Source: CAVUXJ01 sp963814975 (GTDB taxonomy: Bacteria > Acidobacteriota > Vicinamibacteria > Vicinamibacterales > CAVVIG01). Taken from it: a DNA stretch of 64,000 nucleotides. The notes beneath the pieces are model-generated. The model was not told the DNA's origin. It searched no databases and saw only the letters and a list, made by a program, of their open reading frames with translations. The stretch lies in contig CAWFFB010000010.1 of the NCBI GenBank assembly GCA_963814975.1, positions 124,001-188,000 of the forward strand, given 5' to 3'. The position numbers were made by a program, and so were the translations under genes. This document shows positions 1 to 10,126 of the stretch, piece after piece (positions within the stretch are counted from its first letter, which is position 1; each line of letters begins with the position of its first letter).

Positions 1-765
1 CCCCTATGGTCGGCGAAGGCCGTCCCTGACGATCGAAACCGAATCCGGCTCGCAATGAGGCCGCTGGTGGTGCGCGGCGAAAAGACGATGATCATCGACG
101 CCGGGCTGGGGGACAAGGAGGACGCCAAGTTCAGCGACATCTACGGCGTCGATCGCGTGCCGGGCCTCGACGCCTCGCTTGAGGAAGCCGGTCTCTCACC
201 CGAGGACATCGATATCGTGCTGGCCACCCACCTGCATTTCGATCACGCGGGCGGGTTCACGACCCGGGACGCCTCGGGACGAGTGCGCCCCCGTTTCCCC
301 CGTGCCCGATACGTCGTGCGGCGCGGCGAATGGGAGGATGCGACCCATCCTCATGAGCGGAATCGTGCCAGCTACCGGCCGGACAACTACGTCCCGCTCG
401 CCGCGGCCGGCGTCCTGGACCTGATTGACGAGGATCAGGCCATCATGCCAGGCGTGCGCGTCCGGCGCACGGGCGGTCACAACATGCATCATCAGATGGT
501 CTGGATGGAATCGGCGGGCCGGCGCGCGGCGTTCGTCGGCGATCTCATTCCGACAACGGCGCATCTGCCGGACGCGTGGATCATGGGGTTCGATCTCTAT
601 CCGATGGATACGCTCGCGGCGAAGAAGGTATTCGTCCATGAGGCCCTCGAGCGCCGGGACCTCGTGTACTTCGAGCACGATCCAGTCGTGGCGGCCGGCT
701 ACATCACGGAGGCCGGCGGCAAGCGCCAGGTGACGCCCCTGCAGAGTCCAATCGCGACAAGGTGA
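1..765 (+). CDS. Metallo-beta-lactamase-fold hydrolase (5' end outside window)
   Basis: Zinc-dependent hydrolase of the metallo-beta-lactamase fold. The metal-binding motif HLHFDHAGG is encoded at 229-255, and later GGHNMHH and GDLIPTTAH segments supply further likely metal ligands. The frame is open from base 1, and the residues before the first ATG (base 55) already read as family sequence (DDRNRIRLAMRPLVV), so that Met is internal and the true start lies left of the window. The substrate cannot be told; relatives include lactonases and other ester or thioester hydrolases. It ends a few bases before the phosphorylase gene, so the two are probably co-transcribed. Confidence 0.85.
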   Translation, partial: PLWSAKAVPDDRNRIRLAMRPLVVRGEKTMIIDAGLGDKEDAKFSDIYGVDRVPGLDASLEEAGLSPEDIDIVLATHLHFDHAGGFTTRDASGRVRPRFPRARYVVRRGEWEDATHPHERNRASYRPDNYVPLAAAGVLDLIDEDQAIMPGVRVRRTGGHNMHHQMVWMESAGRRAAFVGDLIPTTAHLPDAWIMGFDLYPMDTLAAKKVFVHEALERRDLVYFEHDPVVAAGYITEAGGKRQVTPLQSPIATR

Positions 766-770
766 AACCC

Positions 771-1631
771 ATGCCCGTGGAAATCGGCATCATCGGCGGC
801 AGCGGTCTGTACGACATGGCGGAACTAACCGACCGGGAAGAGAAGCGCGTCAGCACGCCGTTCGGCGATCCGTCGGCGCCGTACCTGCTCGGGAGGCTCG
901 GCGGGAAGCGTGTGGCATTTCTCGCGCGGCACGGCGTCGGCCATCGGCTCCTGCCGTCAGAGCTGAATTTCCGGGCGAACATCTATGGCTTCAAGGTTCT
1001 TGGCGTCGAGCGGATTCTGTCGGCCAGCGCTGTCGGGAGCCTGAAGGAGGAGTACCGCCCGCTCGACATTCTCGTACCCGATCAGTTCTTCGACCGGACC
1101 GCCGGGCGCATCAGCACGTTCTTCGGCCGGGGGATCGCCGCGCACATCGCGTTCGCGCATCCGGTCTGCGGGACGCTGTCGGCGATCGCCGCCGATGCGG
1201 CCGAGAGCGTGGGCGCACGGGTGCACCGCGGCGGGACCTACGTCAACATGGAAGGCCCGCAGTTTTCGACCCTCGCGGAGTCGAATCTGTATCGTTCCTG
1301 GGGGATGGATGTCATCGGCATGACGAACCTGCAGGAGGCCAAGCTCGCGCGCGAGGCCGAGATTTGTTACGCCACTCTGGCGCTGGTCACCGACTACGAC
1401 TGCTGGCATCCCGATCACGACTCGGTCACCGTCGATCTGATCGTCGCCAACCTGGTGCAGAATGCGGTGACCGCGCGCAGGACGATCGCCCAGGCGGTGT
1501 CGCGGATCGAGGGACCGCGAACCTGCGCCTGCAAGGACGCGCTCGCCACGGCCATCATCACGCGGCCCGAGCACATCCCGGCGTCGGTGAAGCGTGAGCT
1601 CGAGCCCATCATCGGGCGATATGTCACGTAG
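771..1631 (+). CDS. mtnP: S-methyl-5'-thioadenosine phosphorylase / purine nucleoside phosphorylase
   Basis: Phosphorolyses methylthioadenosine to adenine and methylthioribose-1-phosphate in the cytoplasm (methionine and purine salvage). Seen: N-terminal phosphate-binding motif GIIGGSGLYD (residues 6-15), VNMEGPQFST in the middle, and TDYDCWH near the base-binding Asp pair of the MTAP family. About 286 residues, normal for the family. I chose the ATG at 771 because AAGGTG lies six bases upstream; a GTG at 762 overlaps the previous stop but has no ribosome-binding site. A methylthioinosine- or inosine/guanosine-specific relative cannot be excluded. The PfkB kinase follows. Confidence 0.88.
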   Translation: MPVEIGIIGGSGLYDMAELTDREEKRVSTPFGDPSAPYLLGRLGGKRVAFLARHGVGHRLLPSELNFRANIYGFKVLGVERILSASAVGSLKEEYRPLDILVPDQFFDRTAGRISTFFGRGIAAHIAFAHPVCGTLSAIAADAAESVGARVHRGGTYVNMEGPQFSTLAESNLYRSWGMDVIGMTNLQEAKLAREAEICYATLALVTDYDCWHPDHDSVTVDLIVANLVQNAVTARRTIAQAVSRIEGPRTCACKDALATAIITRPEHIPASVKRELEPIIGRYVT

Positions 1632-1813
1632 CAGGTCACATGGTTCAGCCGGTTCTCACGGTTCCCCGGGGGGCTTCCAGGCCGTTCTGTTGCAGTTCAT
1701 ATGTGAGTTGCCAGGCGATAAGATCTTCGAAGCGCCGAGCATCGATCGCCGCAGCTCAAACACGTGTGGCGCCATTTTCGTGAACCCTGTGGACCCTGTG
1801 AACACCTGAACCC
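1632..1813. repeat. Fold-back word-repeat spacer (mtnP to pfkB)
   Basis: Tandem 9-base word ACCCTGTGG / ACCCTGTGA / ACACCTGAA at 1784-1810. GGTTCAG at 1642-1648, just after one gene, is the exact inverted complement of CTGAACC at 1806-1812, just before the next, so the spacer ends can pair with each other. No gene is seen in it. Confidence 0.6.
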
Positions 1814-2749
1814 ATGAAAATCGTCATCACCGGCTCGATTGCTTTCGACTACCTGATGTCGTTCCCCGGAAGATTCACCGAGCATTTCCTGCCGGAGCAC
1901 ATGGAACGGCTGAGCCTCAGCTTTCTCGTCGACACCATGGACAAGCGCCGCGGCGGCTGCGCTCCGAACATTGCCTATACTCTGGCATTGCTTGGCGAAC
2001 GGCCGCTGCTGATGGCGACGGCAGGTGAGGACTTCGGCGAGTATCGGACGTGGCTCGAAGCGGCCGGGGTGGACACCTCGCTCGTCGAACAGGTGCCCGG
2101 GAAGTTCACCGCGTCGTTCTTCTGCAGCACCGATCAGCACAACAACCAGATTGCGTCGTTCTACACCGGCGCGATGGCCCACGCCGGTGAACTGTCCTTT
2201 CGCGCCGTCCGGGACTGCGGCGTTGCGATCATCTCGCCCAACGATCCGGACGCCATGGTCCAGTATGCGCAGGAATGCCGCGCCCTGGGCATCCGCTACA
2301 TCTTCGATCCCGGCCAGCAGTGCGCGCGGATGTCCGGCGACGAGCTCAGGGCCGGGGCGCTCGGCGCCACCGTCGTCATCTGCAACGACTACGAGTTCGA
2401 GCTGCTCAGGCAGAAATCAGGGTTGGGCGAAGAAGAGATCCTCCTGCGGAGCGACGTACTGATCGTGACACGCGGAGAGCACGGCTGCTCGGTGATTGCG
2501 CGAGATGGGCGGACGGACGTACCTGCCGTGGCCACGCGCCGGGTCGTCGATCCGACAGGCGTCGGCGATGCGTTCCGCGGCGGGTTGATGAAGGGGATCG
2601 CGCTCGGGCTCCCGTACCCGGCGTGCGCGCAGATCGGCAGCGTCGCCGCGACCTACGCCCTGGAACATCTGGGGGGACAGAGCCATGCGTATTCGTGGGA
2701 CGAGTTCAGGCAGCGATACGAAGAGCAGTTCGGGAATCTGAGCGTATAA
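1814..2749 (+). CDS. PfkB-family sugar/nucleoside kinase
   Basis: ATP-dependent kinase of the ribokinase/adenosine kinase family, 311 residues. Seen: the N-terminal GSIAFD strand, the RGGCAPNIA sugar-binding glycine motif, and the C-terminal signature DPTGVGDAFRGG (residues 246-257) with catalytic Asp252. The long N-terminal lid (residues 20-45) resembles bacterial adenosine-kinase-like members. Its position after the MTA phosphorylase fits nucleoside salvage, but the substrate is inferred from context only. It converges on the minus-strand gene that follows. Confidence 0.85.
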   Translation: MKIVITGSIAFDYLMSFPGRFTEHFLPEHMERLSLSFLVDTMDKRRGGCAPNIAYTLALLGERPLLMATAGEDFGEYRTWLEAAGVDTSLVEQVPGKFTASFFCSTDQHNNQIASFYTGAMAHAGELSFRAVRDCGVAIISPNDPDAMVQYAQECRALGIRYIFDPGQQCARMSGDELRAGALGATVVICNDYEFELLRQKSGLGEEEILLRSDVLIVTRGEHGCSVIARDGRTDVPAVATRRVVDPTGVGDAFRGGLMKGIALGLPYPACAQIGSVAATYALEHLGGQSHAYSWDEFRQRYEEQFGNLSV

Positions 2750-2777
2750 CGTCTCAGATGTGAAGAAGGTCTACAAG

Positions 2778-2812
2778 TCTGAAATCTGAAATGTGAAATC
2801 TGAAGTCTGAAA
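2778..2812. repeat. Tandem 7-base repeat TCTGAAA, five copies
   Basis: Five consecutive 7-base units (TCTGAAA, TCTGAAA, TGTGAAA, TCTGAAG, TCTGAAA) in the gap between two convergent genes. An inverted partial copy (CTCAGAT) lies just upstream near 2754. The gap could carry a bidirectional terminator, but there is no U-tract-type stem. Confidence 0.8.
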
Positions 2813-2818
2813 TGTCCG

Positions 2819-5285
2819 CTATCGAGGGCGCTCCGCGGCGATCAGACAACCGAGTCCTATCAGGTACGAGGCCGAGGCAACTAGCAGGGTGACCTGGAAT
2901 CCCCAGTTCATGGCGATGAAGATCGCCAGGGTCGCTCCGACGACCGACAGTGCGCCGTTCATGCCCCAGGCCCAGGTCAGCATCTGGGGCGCGCGCGATG
3001 CGCAGCAGCTGAATGCCGGCAGGCATCGGCACGCCCAGGACCATACCAATCGGGACGAGCACCCCCACCGCGATCGCGATGCGGAGGGGGCGCGAGAAGG
3101 GAATCGCCCAGTTCACCAGCGGCGTGATTCCAGCGACGCATCCTACGCCGATGATCGCGATGCCGGCGATTGTCAGCAGCGTCGATCGCTTCAAGTGGGG
3201 TCCCGCCAGCCGGCGGCTCAGCGCGGCGCCGAGCCCCGTGCCCAGCAGAAGCGAGAACAACGTCACTGTGAGCGCGAACACCGGGTGGCCCAGCAGCAGC
3301 ACGAACCGCTGGAGCACGGCGACCTCGATCAGCATGAAGCCCGCGCCGAGGGCCCCGAAGTACCCCAGCCAGGCCAGCCAACCCGGAGGCCGGTTGCCGG
3401 CGGCGACGGCGAGCGGACCCAGGACGAAGAGCACGACGAGCGCGCCCGAGATCCCCATCAGTGTGAGCAGCGCGCTGAGGCCGTTGCCGAACAGCATCGA
3501 ACGCCCGAAGGCGACATCGAACTGGTCGGCCAGCTTCGTCGTATGAAAGAAGAACGGCCGGTCGTCGGTCGTTGGCCGGATGTCCTGCGGATACGTGGCA
3601 TAGAACTGTTCGCGATCAGGCGCGAGAATCAACCGCGCGTAGTCGCGTGTCGCGGTGCCGTCAATCCACTCGTCCGTGGTGCTGTCGGTGGCTCCCGTCG
3701 GATCCGACCCGGGCGCGTTTGGCGGAAAGGACGGCGCATAGAGAACATTGAAGCGGAGCTCGGCGGCGGCGCTGCGAAGCCGACTCACCTCGACGGCCGT
3801 AAATGGGGTCTTCTTCAACAGAAATGTGGCGACCCGGTCGTACTGGATGATCGCGAGGCGTGAGGCTGCGTCCCAGCCGCGTGCCTCGCACGCCGCCTGG
3901 GCGAGCGAGACCAGGCGCAGGCCATCGAACACCCAGCGCGTGATTGTCAGCACGCCGTCGTCAGAGAGGTGGTCGAGATAGTCGTCGAAGGCTTCGACCG
4001 TGTAGAGGGTGTTTTCGGTCAACGTGTAGGCACCAGCCGCCGTGGCGGCCCACGTGTCCACGAGCGACGCCTGAATGATGTCGTAGCGCGCCTCGGACCG
4101 TCTCACGAAACTCCGACCATCGTCGACGAACACGTGCACCCGCGGATGGGCGTAGATGCCGCCGGAGAAGTCCTTGAACCGATCGCGCATCACGTCGTTG
4201 GCGATGATCGGATTGATCTCGACCGCGTCGACGCGGCTGGCCCCGAACACGAGCGCGGACACGAGATCGCGTCCGCCGCCCGGTCCAATGACAAGCGCCG
4301 TAAAGCCTGATCCCTTTCCGTCGACGCCGACTCCGTGCACCTCCGGCCCGGCTTCCTGTCCGGTCCCCGGCTCCTGATCTCCGATCGCGGCCCCCTGTTC
4401 CTTCAGGTGATATGCCAGCGAGGTGAGCTCATACCGGAGGTGCTGGGCGTTCGACAGATCCGGCGCGATGCGCAGAATCGGCGTGGATGCCGCCGAATCG
4501 ATATCCATGAAGCGGGTCTCAGGCAGCGGCCCGGTGTAGGTGGGGCTGAGCGACCAGTCGCCATGCTCGCGTTCGTAAACGCCGATTCTCGAGAACGAAT
4601 TCCACTTGCTGAACAGAATCCTGTCGCCCTGATGCCCCTTGGTATCGACGATGTCGAAGCCGGCGAGGCCGGACAGCTGGCCGGCGAGCGGTACCATCAT
4701 GACCGCGGCGCCGGCCGCGGCGAACTGTGGGCGCCGGCCGGGCGAGGCGAACAGGACGGCTGCAATCGCAGCAAGCGCGGCCGCGGTCAGCACGACCCCG
4801 GGCGCGCCGAGACGGTTGAGCAACGGAATCAGGACCAGGCAGCCGGCGGCCGCGCCCAACAGGTCGGCGGCATACACGGCATTGATACGCGAGGAGAACC
4901 GCGCGATCGCCAGCGTGATGACGAGCCCACCAGTAAAGAACGGCACTGCCGCGAGGGCATAGATCGTCAGCATCAACGCGAGGTTGGCGGGCGAGTAGTT
5001 CAGTCCCACCCGGAGCCGGACCAGCACGAACACCGCGACAATCGTGCACATGGCATGAACGATCGACTGCACGGCGAGCAGCTTGTCGGTCGGCGTCCGG
5101 TCGAGGCGTTCACGACAGAGATAGGCGAAGACGCCGCTCGCGCTGAGGCCGAACAACGCGATCGAGATCGCGAGGAACGCGAAGTGGTAGTACATGACCA
5201 CGGAGAAGATGCGCGTGAACGCGAGCTCGGTCATGAGGAGAGCCGCCGAGGTGCAGGCCACCGCGACGAGCGACAGGCGGGTCAT
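2819..5285 (-). CDS. Membrane-embedded spermidine-synthase-like protein (one frame change)
   Basis: About 820 residues: an N-terminal block of hydrophobic helices, a cytoplasmic Rossmann domain of the spermidine synthase/SAM type (GPGGGRD, VDAVEINP, VDDGRSFVRR, then a GAYTLTEN segment), and a second set of membrane helices. Fused 'spermidine synthase' membrane proteins of this build are common in Acidobacteriota and Myxococcota and are mostly uncharacterised. The frame changes near 2995: one frame carries GVPMPAGIQLLRIARAP and another continues with MLTWAWGMNGALS to the stop at 2819. The start is taken at MTRLSLVAV before the first membrane helix; a GTG at 5327 is an alternative. Confidence 0.75.
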
Positions 5286-5476
5286 CAGCCGAGTGTAGTC
5301 GAGGCGACGTTCAAGCGCGAACTTCACACGGCCTCGTTCTTCGCGGGTTCGACACGTCGTGTGGGAACCTCCGCGTCGCCGCCTCACTTGACAGCAGCAT
5401 GCCTCCTACAACACGATCGCCGCCCGATCAGCGAAAGGGTTCAGCCGCAGGTTTCCGGTCCTTCAGGAGGTAGCCC

Positions 5477-5958
5477 ATGATTTCCGTGCGACTTCGCGTC
5501 AACGGCGGCGAACATCGTCGCGACATCGAGCCGCGGCTGCTGCTGGTTCATTTCCTGCGCGAGGTCTGCGGGCTGACAGGCACCCACGTCGGCTGCGAGA
5601 CTGGCATCTGCGGCGCGTGCACCGTGCTGCATGGACGGCAAGGCGGTCAAGTCCTGCACGATGTTCGCCGTCCAGGCCGACGGAGCGGAGGTCACGACGA
5701 TCGAAGGCCTTGCCACCAACGGGGACCTTCACCCGATGCAGGAGGGCTTCTGGGAATGCCACGGCCTGCAATGCGGCTATTGCACGCCCGGCATGATCAT
5801 GCCGGCGTGTGCAGCTGCTGGCACGAAACGCGACGCCCACGCGCGCCGAGATCGCCCACGCCATCGAGGGCAACCTGTGCCGGTGCACCGGCTACACGCA
5901 CATCATCGATGCGATCGAATACGCGGCGGGGCGACCGGCCGCAGGAGGTGCGCGATGA
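5477..5958 (+). CDS. coxS: Molybdenum hydroxylase small (2Fe-2S) subunit, CoxS-like (two frame changes)
   Basis: Electron-transfer subunit of a CO-dehydrogenase/xanthine-dehydrogenase family enzyme. The N-terminal ferredoxin-type cluster motif GCETGICGACTV and the C-terminal 2Fe-2S helical domain motifs GLQCGYCTPGM and EGNLCRCTGY are all present, but in three different frames; changes fall near 5629 and 5815. Joined, it is about 160 residues, normal length. A strong ribosome-binding site AGGAGGT sits five bases before the ATG. First gene of a coxS-L-M-G-like cluster. Confidence 0.8.
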
Positions 5959-5967
5959 GCTGACCCG

Positions 5968-8309
5968 GTGAAAGGTCCCTACGTCGGCCGGCCGCTCAAG
6001 CGCGTCGAGGACCCGCGTCTCGTCAAGGGTCATCGCCACCTACATCGACGATCTGCGGCTCCCGGGGTTGCTGCACGCCTGTGTCCTGCGCAGCCCCCAT
6101 GCGCATGCGCGGGTCGATCGGATCGACACCAGCGCCGCGCGAACGCTGCCCGGCGTCGTCGCCGTGCTGACAGGCGCCGACGTCAACGCGCACTGCGGCA
6201 TCGTGCCGTGCGCGGCCGCGATTCCAGACTTGAAGGCGCCGCGTCACACGGTGCTCGCCGGCGATCGCGTGTATTTCGTCGGCCACCCTGTCGCTGTCGC
6301 GATCGCGGCCGACCCGTACGTGGCGCGCGACGCGATCGACGCGATCGAGGTGGACTACGATCCGCTGCCGGTCGTCGTCGACCCGGAAGAGGCGATCAAA
6401 GCGGGTCGCCGCTGACGCATCCCGAGCTCGGCACCAACATCGCGTACACTCATCGCGTCACCGGCGGGTCCGACATCGACGATGCGTTCCGACGGGCTGA
6501 CCGGATCGTCAAAGCAGCGGATGGTCCATCAGCGGCTGACGCCGATGGCGATCGAGCCGCGCGCGGTGCGTGGCGTCGTACCACGCCGGCGAGGGGACGC
6601 TGACGCTCTGGACCTCGACGCAGGTGCCGCATCTGGTCCGGACGCTGCTGCCCGGCATGATTGGCGTCGCCGAGAACAAGCTGCGCATCGTCGCGCCGGA
6701 AGTGGGCGGCGGGTTCGGCTCGAAGCTGAACGTCTACGCGGAAGAGGCGCTCTGCGGCCATCTCGCGATGCGCCTGGGCGCGCCCGTCAAGTGGATCGAA
6801 TCGCGCCGCGAGAATGCGGCCGTCGACGATTCACGGCCGCGATCAGATCGGCGAGTACGAAGTCGCGGTCAAGAACGACGGCACGATCCTCGGCCTGAAG
6901 GCGCGGACCATCGCCGATCTCGGCTCGTATCTGCAGCTGCTGACTCCCGCCATCCCGACGCTACCGGCCTCGATGCTCACCGGCTGTTACGCAGTTCCGG
7001 CGATGCAAGGTTGAAATCGTCGGCGTCTACACGAACAAGATGGCAACCGACGCGTATCGCGGCGCCGGGCGGCCCGAAGCGACCTACCTCATCGAGCGCC
7101 TGATGGACATCGTCGCGCGGGAGCTCGGGACTCGACCGCGTCGACCTGCGCCTGAAGAACTTCCCGGCCGCACCGAATTTCCGTTCCAGACCGCCTGCGG
7201 CCTGACGTACGACAGCGGCAACTACCAGGGCGCGCTCGCGAAGGCGCGGCAGCTCGCCGGCTGGGACCAGCTGGTGGCCGAGCGCGCCGGCGCGCGCGCG
7301 GCCGGGCGGCTCTTCGGCATCGGCGTGTCAACCTACGTCGAGATTTGCGCGATGGGACCGTCGAAGGCGATGCCCGCGGGCGGCTGGGAGTGGGGCTGCG
7401 TGCGCATCGAGATCTCCGGCAAGGTCACCGTGATCACCGGTGTCACGCCGCACGGGCAGGGCCAGGAGACCAGCTTCGCGCAGATTGTCGCCGACCGGCT
7501 CGGCGTGCCGATCGAGGATGTCGTCGTGTTGCACGGCGATACCGGCGTCGCGCATTACGGCCGCGACACGTACGGCAGCCGCGGCACGGTGCTCGGCGGC
7601 ACGGCGATCGTCATGTGCATCGACAAGATCGTCGCCAAGGCAAGATGCTCGCGGCGCACCTGCTCGGGCGTCACCAGCCGACCGCGTGGTATTCGCCGAC
7701 GGGCGCTTCTCGGCACCCGGCGTCGAGCGGCGGCTCACCTGGGCGGAACTGGCGGGCGAAGCGTACGTCGCGAAGAACCTTCCGCCCGGGCTCGAGCCGG
7801 GTCTCGAGGCGTCGAGTTTCTTCGAGCCGGAGAACTTCACGTTTCCGTTCGGCACGCACATCGTCGCGGTCGAAATCGATCGCGACACCGGCGAGGTCAC
7901 GATCGTGAAGTATGTCGCGGTCGACGACTGCGGGACCGCAGATCAACCCGCTGCTCGTCGAGGGGCAGGTGCAGGGCGGCATCGCGCATTCGCTCGGGCA
8001 GGTGCTCTTCGAGCGGACCGTCTACGACGAGAACGGCCAGCTCTGACCGGCGAGTTCATGGACTACGCGATGCCGCGCGAGCCGGCGATATCCCCGACTA
8101 CATCATGGGCAGCACCGTCACGCCCTCGCCTGTCAATCCGCTGGGGATCAAGGGCGTCGGCGAGGCCGGCACGATCGGCGCGACGCCGGCGATCGCCAAT
8201 GCCGTCATCGATGCGCTCGACCGCTCGGCGTCCGCCATCTCGATCTGCCGCTGACGCCCGAACGCGTCTGGCGGGCCATTCAGGCAACATTCGGCTGTCG
8301 CAGGTATAG
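5968..8309 (+). CDS. coxL: Molybdenum hydroxylase large (Mo-cofactor) subunit, CoxL-like (about 14 frame changes)
   Basis: Catalytic subunit binding the Mo-cytosine dinucleotide cofactor. The conserved order is intact: YVGRPLKRVEDPRLVKG, TYIDDLRLPG, APEVGGGFGSK, AYRGAGRPEATY (active-site loop), GVTPHGQGQET, GDTGVAHYG, DDCG-PQINPLLVEGQ, PLGIKGVGEAGTIGA. The loop AYRGAGR is the form II type, not the AYXCSFR of true form I CO dehydrogenase, so the substrate may not be CO. The protein can be read only by switching frame near 6028, 6405, 6502, 6577, 6826, 7003, 7133, 7170, 7642, 7672, 7936, 8042, 8085 and 8233. No conserved residue is lost, so sequencing error is likelier than decay. Confidence 0.75.
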
Positions 8310-8316
8310 GAGACGC

Positions 8317-9162
8317 ATGTATCCGGCATCCTTCGAATATCACCGGCCGGCGACGCTCGACGAAGCGATCGAGCTGCTCGCTCGGCACGGCGACGAGGCC
8401 AAGCTGCTGGCGGGCGGCCACAGCCTGATTCCGGCGATGAAGCTCCGTCTCGCCGTACCGAGGTATATCGTCGACATCGGCCGGGTCGCCGACCTGAGCT
8501 ACATCCGTCAACGCGGCGACGGCTTCGCCATCGGCGCGATGACGACTCATTACGCGGTGGAATCCTCCGAGATGCTGCGCGAGCGCTGTCCGTTGCTGCC
8601 CGAAGCCGCCGCGCACATCGGCGACGTCCAGGTCCGCAACCGCGGCACGATCGGCGGCAGTCTCGCTCATGCCGACCCGGCCGGCGACTGGCCCGCCGCC
8701 ATTCTCGCCCTCGGCGCGGAGCTCGAGCTCGCGGGACCGAAGGGCCGGCGCACGGTTCGCGCCGAGGCGTTCTTCGTCGATCTGCTGCAGACCGCTCTTG
8801 CCTCCGATGAAGTCCTCTGCGAGATTCGCGTGCCTGCGTCGTCGCGAGCGGTCGCGTACGAGAAAACCGAGCAGAAGGCCAGCGGATTCGCGATCGCCGG
8901 CGTCGCCGTCGTCGTGGGGAACACCGGCGAGGTGCGCGTGGGCATCACCGGGGTCGGGCCGAAAGCATATCGCGCGAGTGCGGTGGAGAGCGCCCTCCGA
9001 GGACAGGCGGTGCCGACCGCCGAAGCCATCGCCCGCGCCGCCCGGCACGCCGCCAACGGAGTCGAGGCGCTTGGCGACATTCACGCCACGCCGGAGTTCC
9101 GAGTGCACCTTGCCGAGATCAACACCCAACGTGCGTTGACGCGCGCCTTCAAGGCTCGATGA
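8317..9162 (+). CDS. coxM: Molybdenum hydroxylase FAD-binding subunit, CoxM-like
   Basis: FAD subunit passing electrons from the iron-sulfur subunit to the acceptor. About 281 residues with the family motifs AGGHSLIPAMKLRL (residues 29-42) and VRNRGTIGGSLAHADPAGDWP (about residues 107-127), both binding FAD. It is clean, without frame changes, in contrast to the two genes before it. GGAGACGC precedes the ATG. Downstream is the CoxG-like gene. Confidence 0.9.
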   Translation: MYPASFEYHRPATLDEAIELLARHGDEAKLLAGGHSLIPAMKLRLAVPRYIVDIGRVADLSYIRQRGDGFAIGAMTTHYAVESSEMLRERCPLLPEAAAHIGDVQVRNRGTIGGSLAHADPAGDWPAAILALGAELELAGPKGRRTVRAEAFFVDLLQTALASDEVLCEIRVPASSRAVAYEKTEQKASGFAIAGVAVVVGNTGEVRVGITGVGPKAYRASAVESALRGQAVPTAEAIARAARHAANGVEALGDIHATPEFRVHLAEINTQRALTRAFKAR

Positions 9163-9193
9163 CGGAAGGTGCGGGGCGCCCGCGTCCGGGACG

Positions 9194-9685
9194 ATGAAGA
9201 TCAGCGCCGCTGCTGCGGTCGTGGCGCCGCGCGAGCGCCTGTTCGAGGCGCTGAACAATCCCGACGTGCTGCGGCGCTGCATCCCCGGATGCGAAGAGTT
9301 GACGGCAGAGGGTAGCGACACCTATCGCGTGCGGCTCAAGTTGGGGGTCGCCGGCCTCACGGGTCAGTACGTCGGCACGGTCACCTACCAGAATCTACAG
9401 CCGCCCGAAACGTTCACGCTCGCGTTCGACGGCAAAGGCAAAACAGGATTCGTGCGCGGTACCGCCGCCGTCCGCATTGCCGATGACCAGGGAACTGCCC
9501 GCGTGGACTGCGAGGCGGACGTCCAGGTCGGAGGTGCCATTGCCGCGGTCGGATCGCGGCTGATGGTCGCACTCGCCCGCAAGCTCACGCAGGACTTCTT
9601 TCGTCGCGTCGCCGGCGAGATCGGCGCCGATCCCGACGCTGCCGGCGCCGCAGACGCGGCCCGGGGTCCGTTCGACCGCGAATGA
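9194..9685 (+). CDS. coxG: CoxG-like SRPBCC-family protein
   Basis: A 163-residue START/SRPBCC-fold protein of the CO-dehydrogenase subunit G family, which in characterised carboxydotrophs helps anchor or mature the enzyme at the membrane. Seen: VVAPRERLFEALNNPDVLRRCIPG at the N-terminus, the usual family opening, and a hydrophobic C-terminal helix. Position after coxSLM supports the assignment. The exact role here is unknown. Confidence 0.8.
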   Translation: MKISAAAAVVAPRERLFEALNNPDVLRRCIPGCEELTAEGSDTYRVRLKLGVAGLTGQYVGTVTYQNLQPPETFTLAFDGKGKTGFVRGTAAVRIADDQGTARVDCEADVQVGGAIAAVGSRLMVALARKLTQDFFRRVAGEIGADPDAAGAADAARGPFDRE

Positions 9686-9733
9686 CCGCGGCGCTCCGGG
9701 GCTGCGGAAGCCCTGAGGTAGACTTAGCGTATC

Positions 9734-10126
9734 GTGCGTGCCAGCGCTGCTGAAGAAACACAGTCGGGCGGCCTCGTGCTGCTGTCGCTCGCAGCCTGGG
9801 CCGTGCCCGGCGCCGGTCACCTGTGGCTGGGCCGGCGTTCAAAGGGGATCGTGTTCCTCCTTGCTCTCCCGCTGATGTTCGCCATCGGGTTGGGTCTTCA
9901 CGGCCGGCTGTTTCCCTTCGATATGACCGAGCCGCTGGTCGGCCTTGCCGCATTCGCCAATCTCGGCATCGGCGTGCCGTATTTCATCGCGGGGGCGCTC
10001 GGCCTGGGTGCTGGCGACGTGCGCGCGGTCACCTACGAGTACGGCAATGCCTTTCTCATCGTCGTGGGCCTCCTGAATCTGCTTGTCGTTATCGACGCGT
10101 ACGACATCGCGGTCGGCCGCAAATGA
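9734..10126 (+). CDS. Small multi-pass membrane protein
   Basis: 130 residues with about four hydrophobic helices and an N-terminal PGAGHLWLGRRSKGIVF segment of the type seen in TM2-like and DUF6677-like membrane proteins. GTG start. No catalytic motif is visible and no function can be assigned. Its stop overlaps the start of the next small membrane gene (ATGA), so the two are translationally coupled and may act together. Confidence 0.7.
   Translation: MRASAAEETQSGGLVLLSLAAWAVPGAGHLWLGRRSKGIVFLLALPLMFAIGLGLHGRLFPFDMTEPLVGLAAFANLGIGVPYFIAGALGLGAGDVRAVTYEYGNAFLIVVGLLNLLVVIDAYDIAVGRK

Noticed and set aside
55..765. ATG at 55 as the start of the first gene
   Set aside because: The frame is open to base 1 and the upstream translation is family-like, so the gene begins outside the window.
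2778..2812. CRISPR array
   Set aside because: Units are 7 bases with no spacers and no cas genes nearby; same reasoning applies to the other word arrays.
5477..8309. Programmed ribosomal frameshifting in coxS/coxL
   Set aside because: There are about 16 sites without a common slippery heptamer, and similar indels occur in essential genes; error is simpler.
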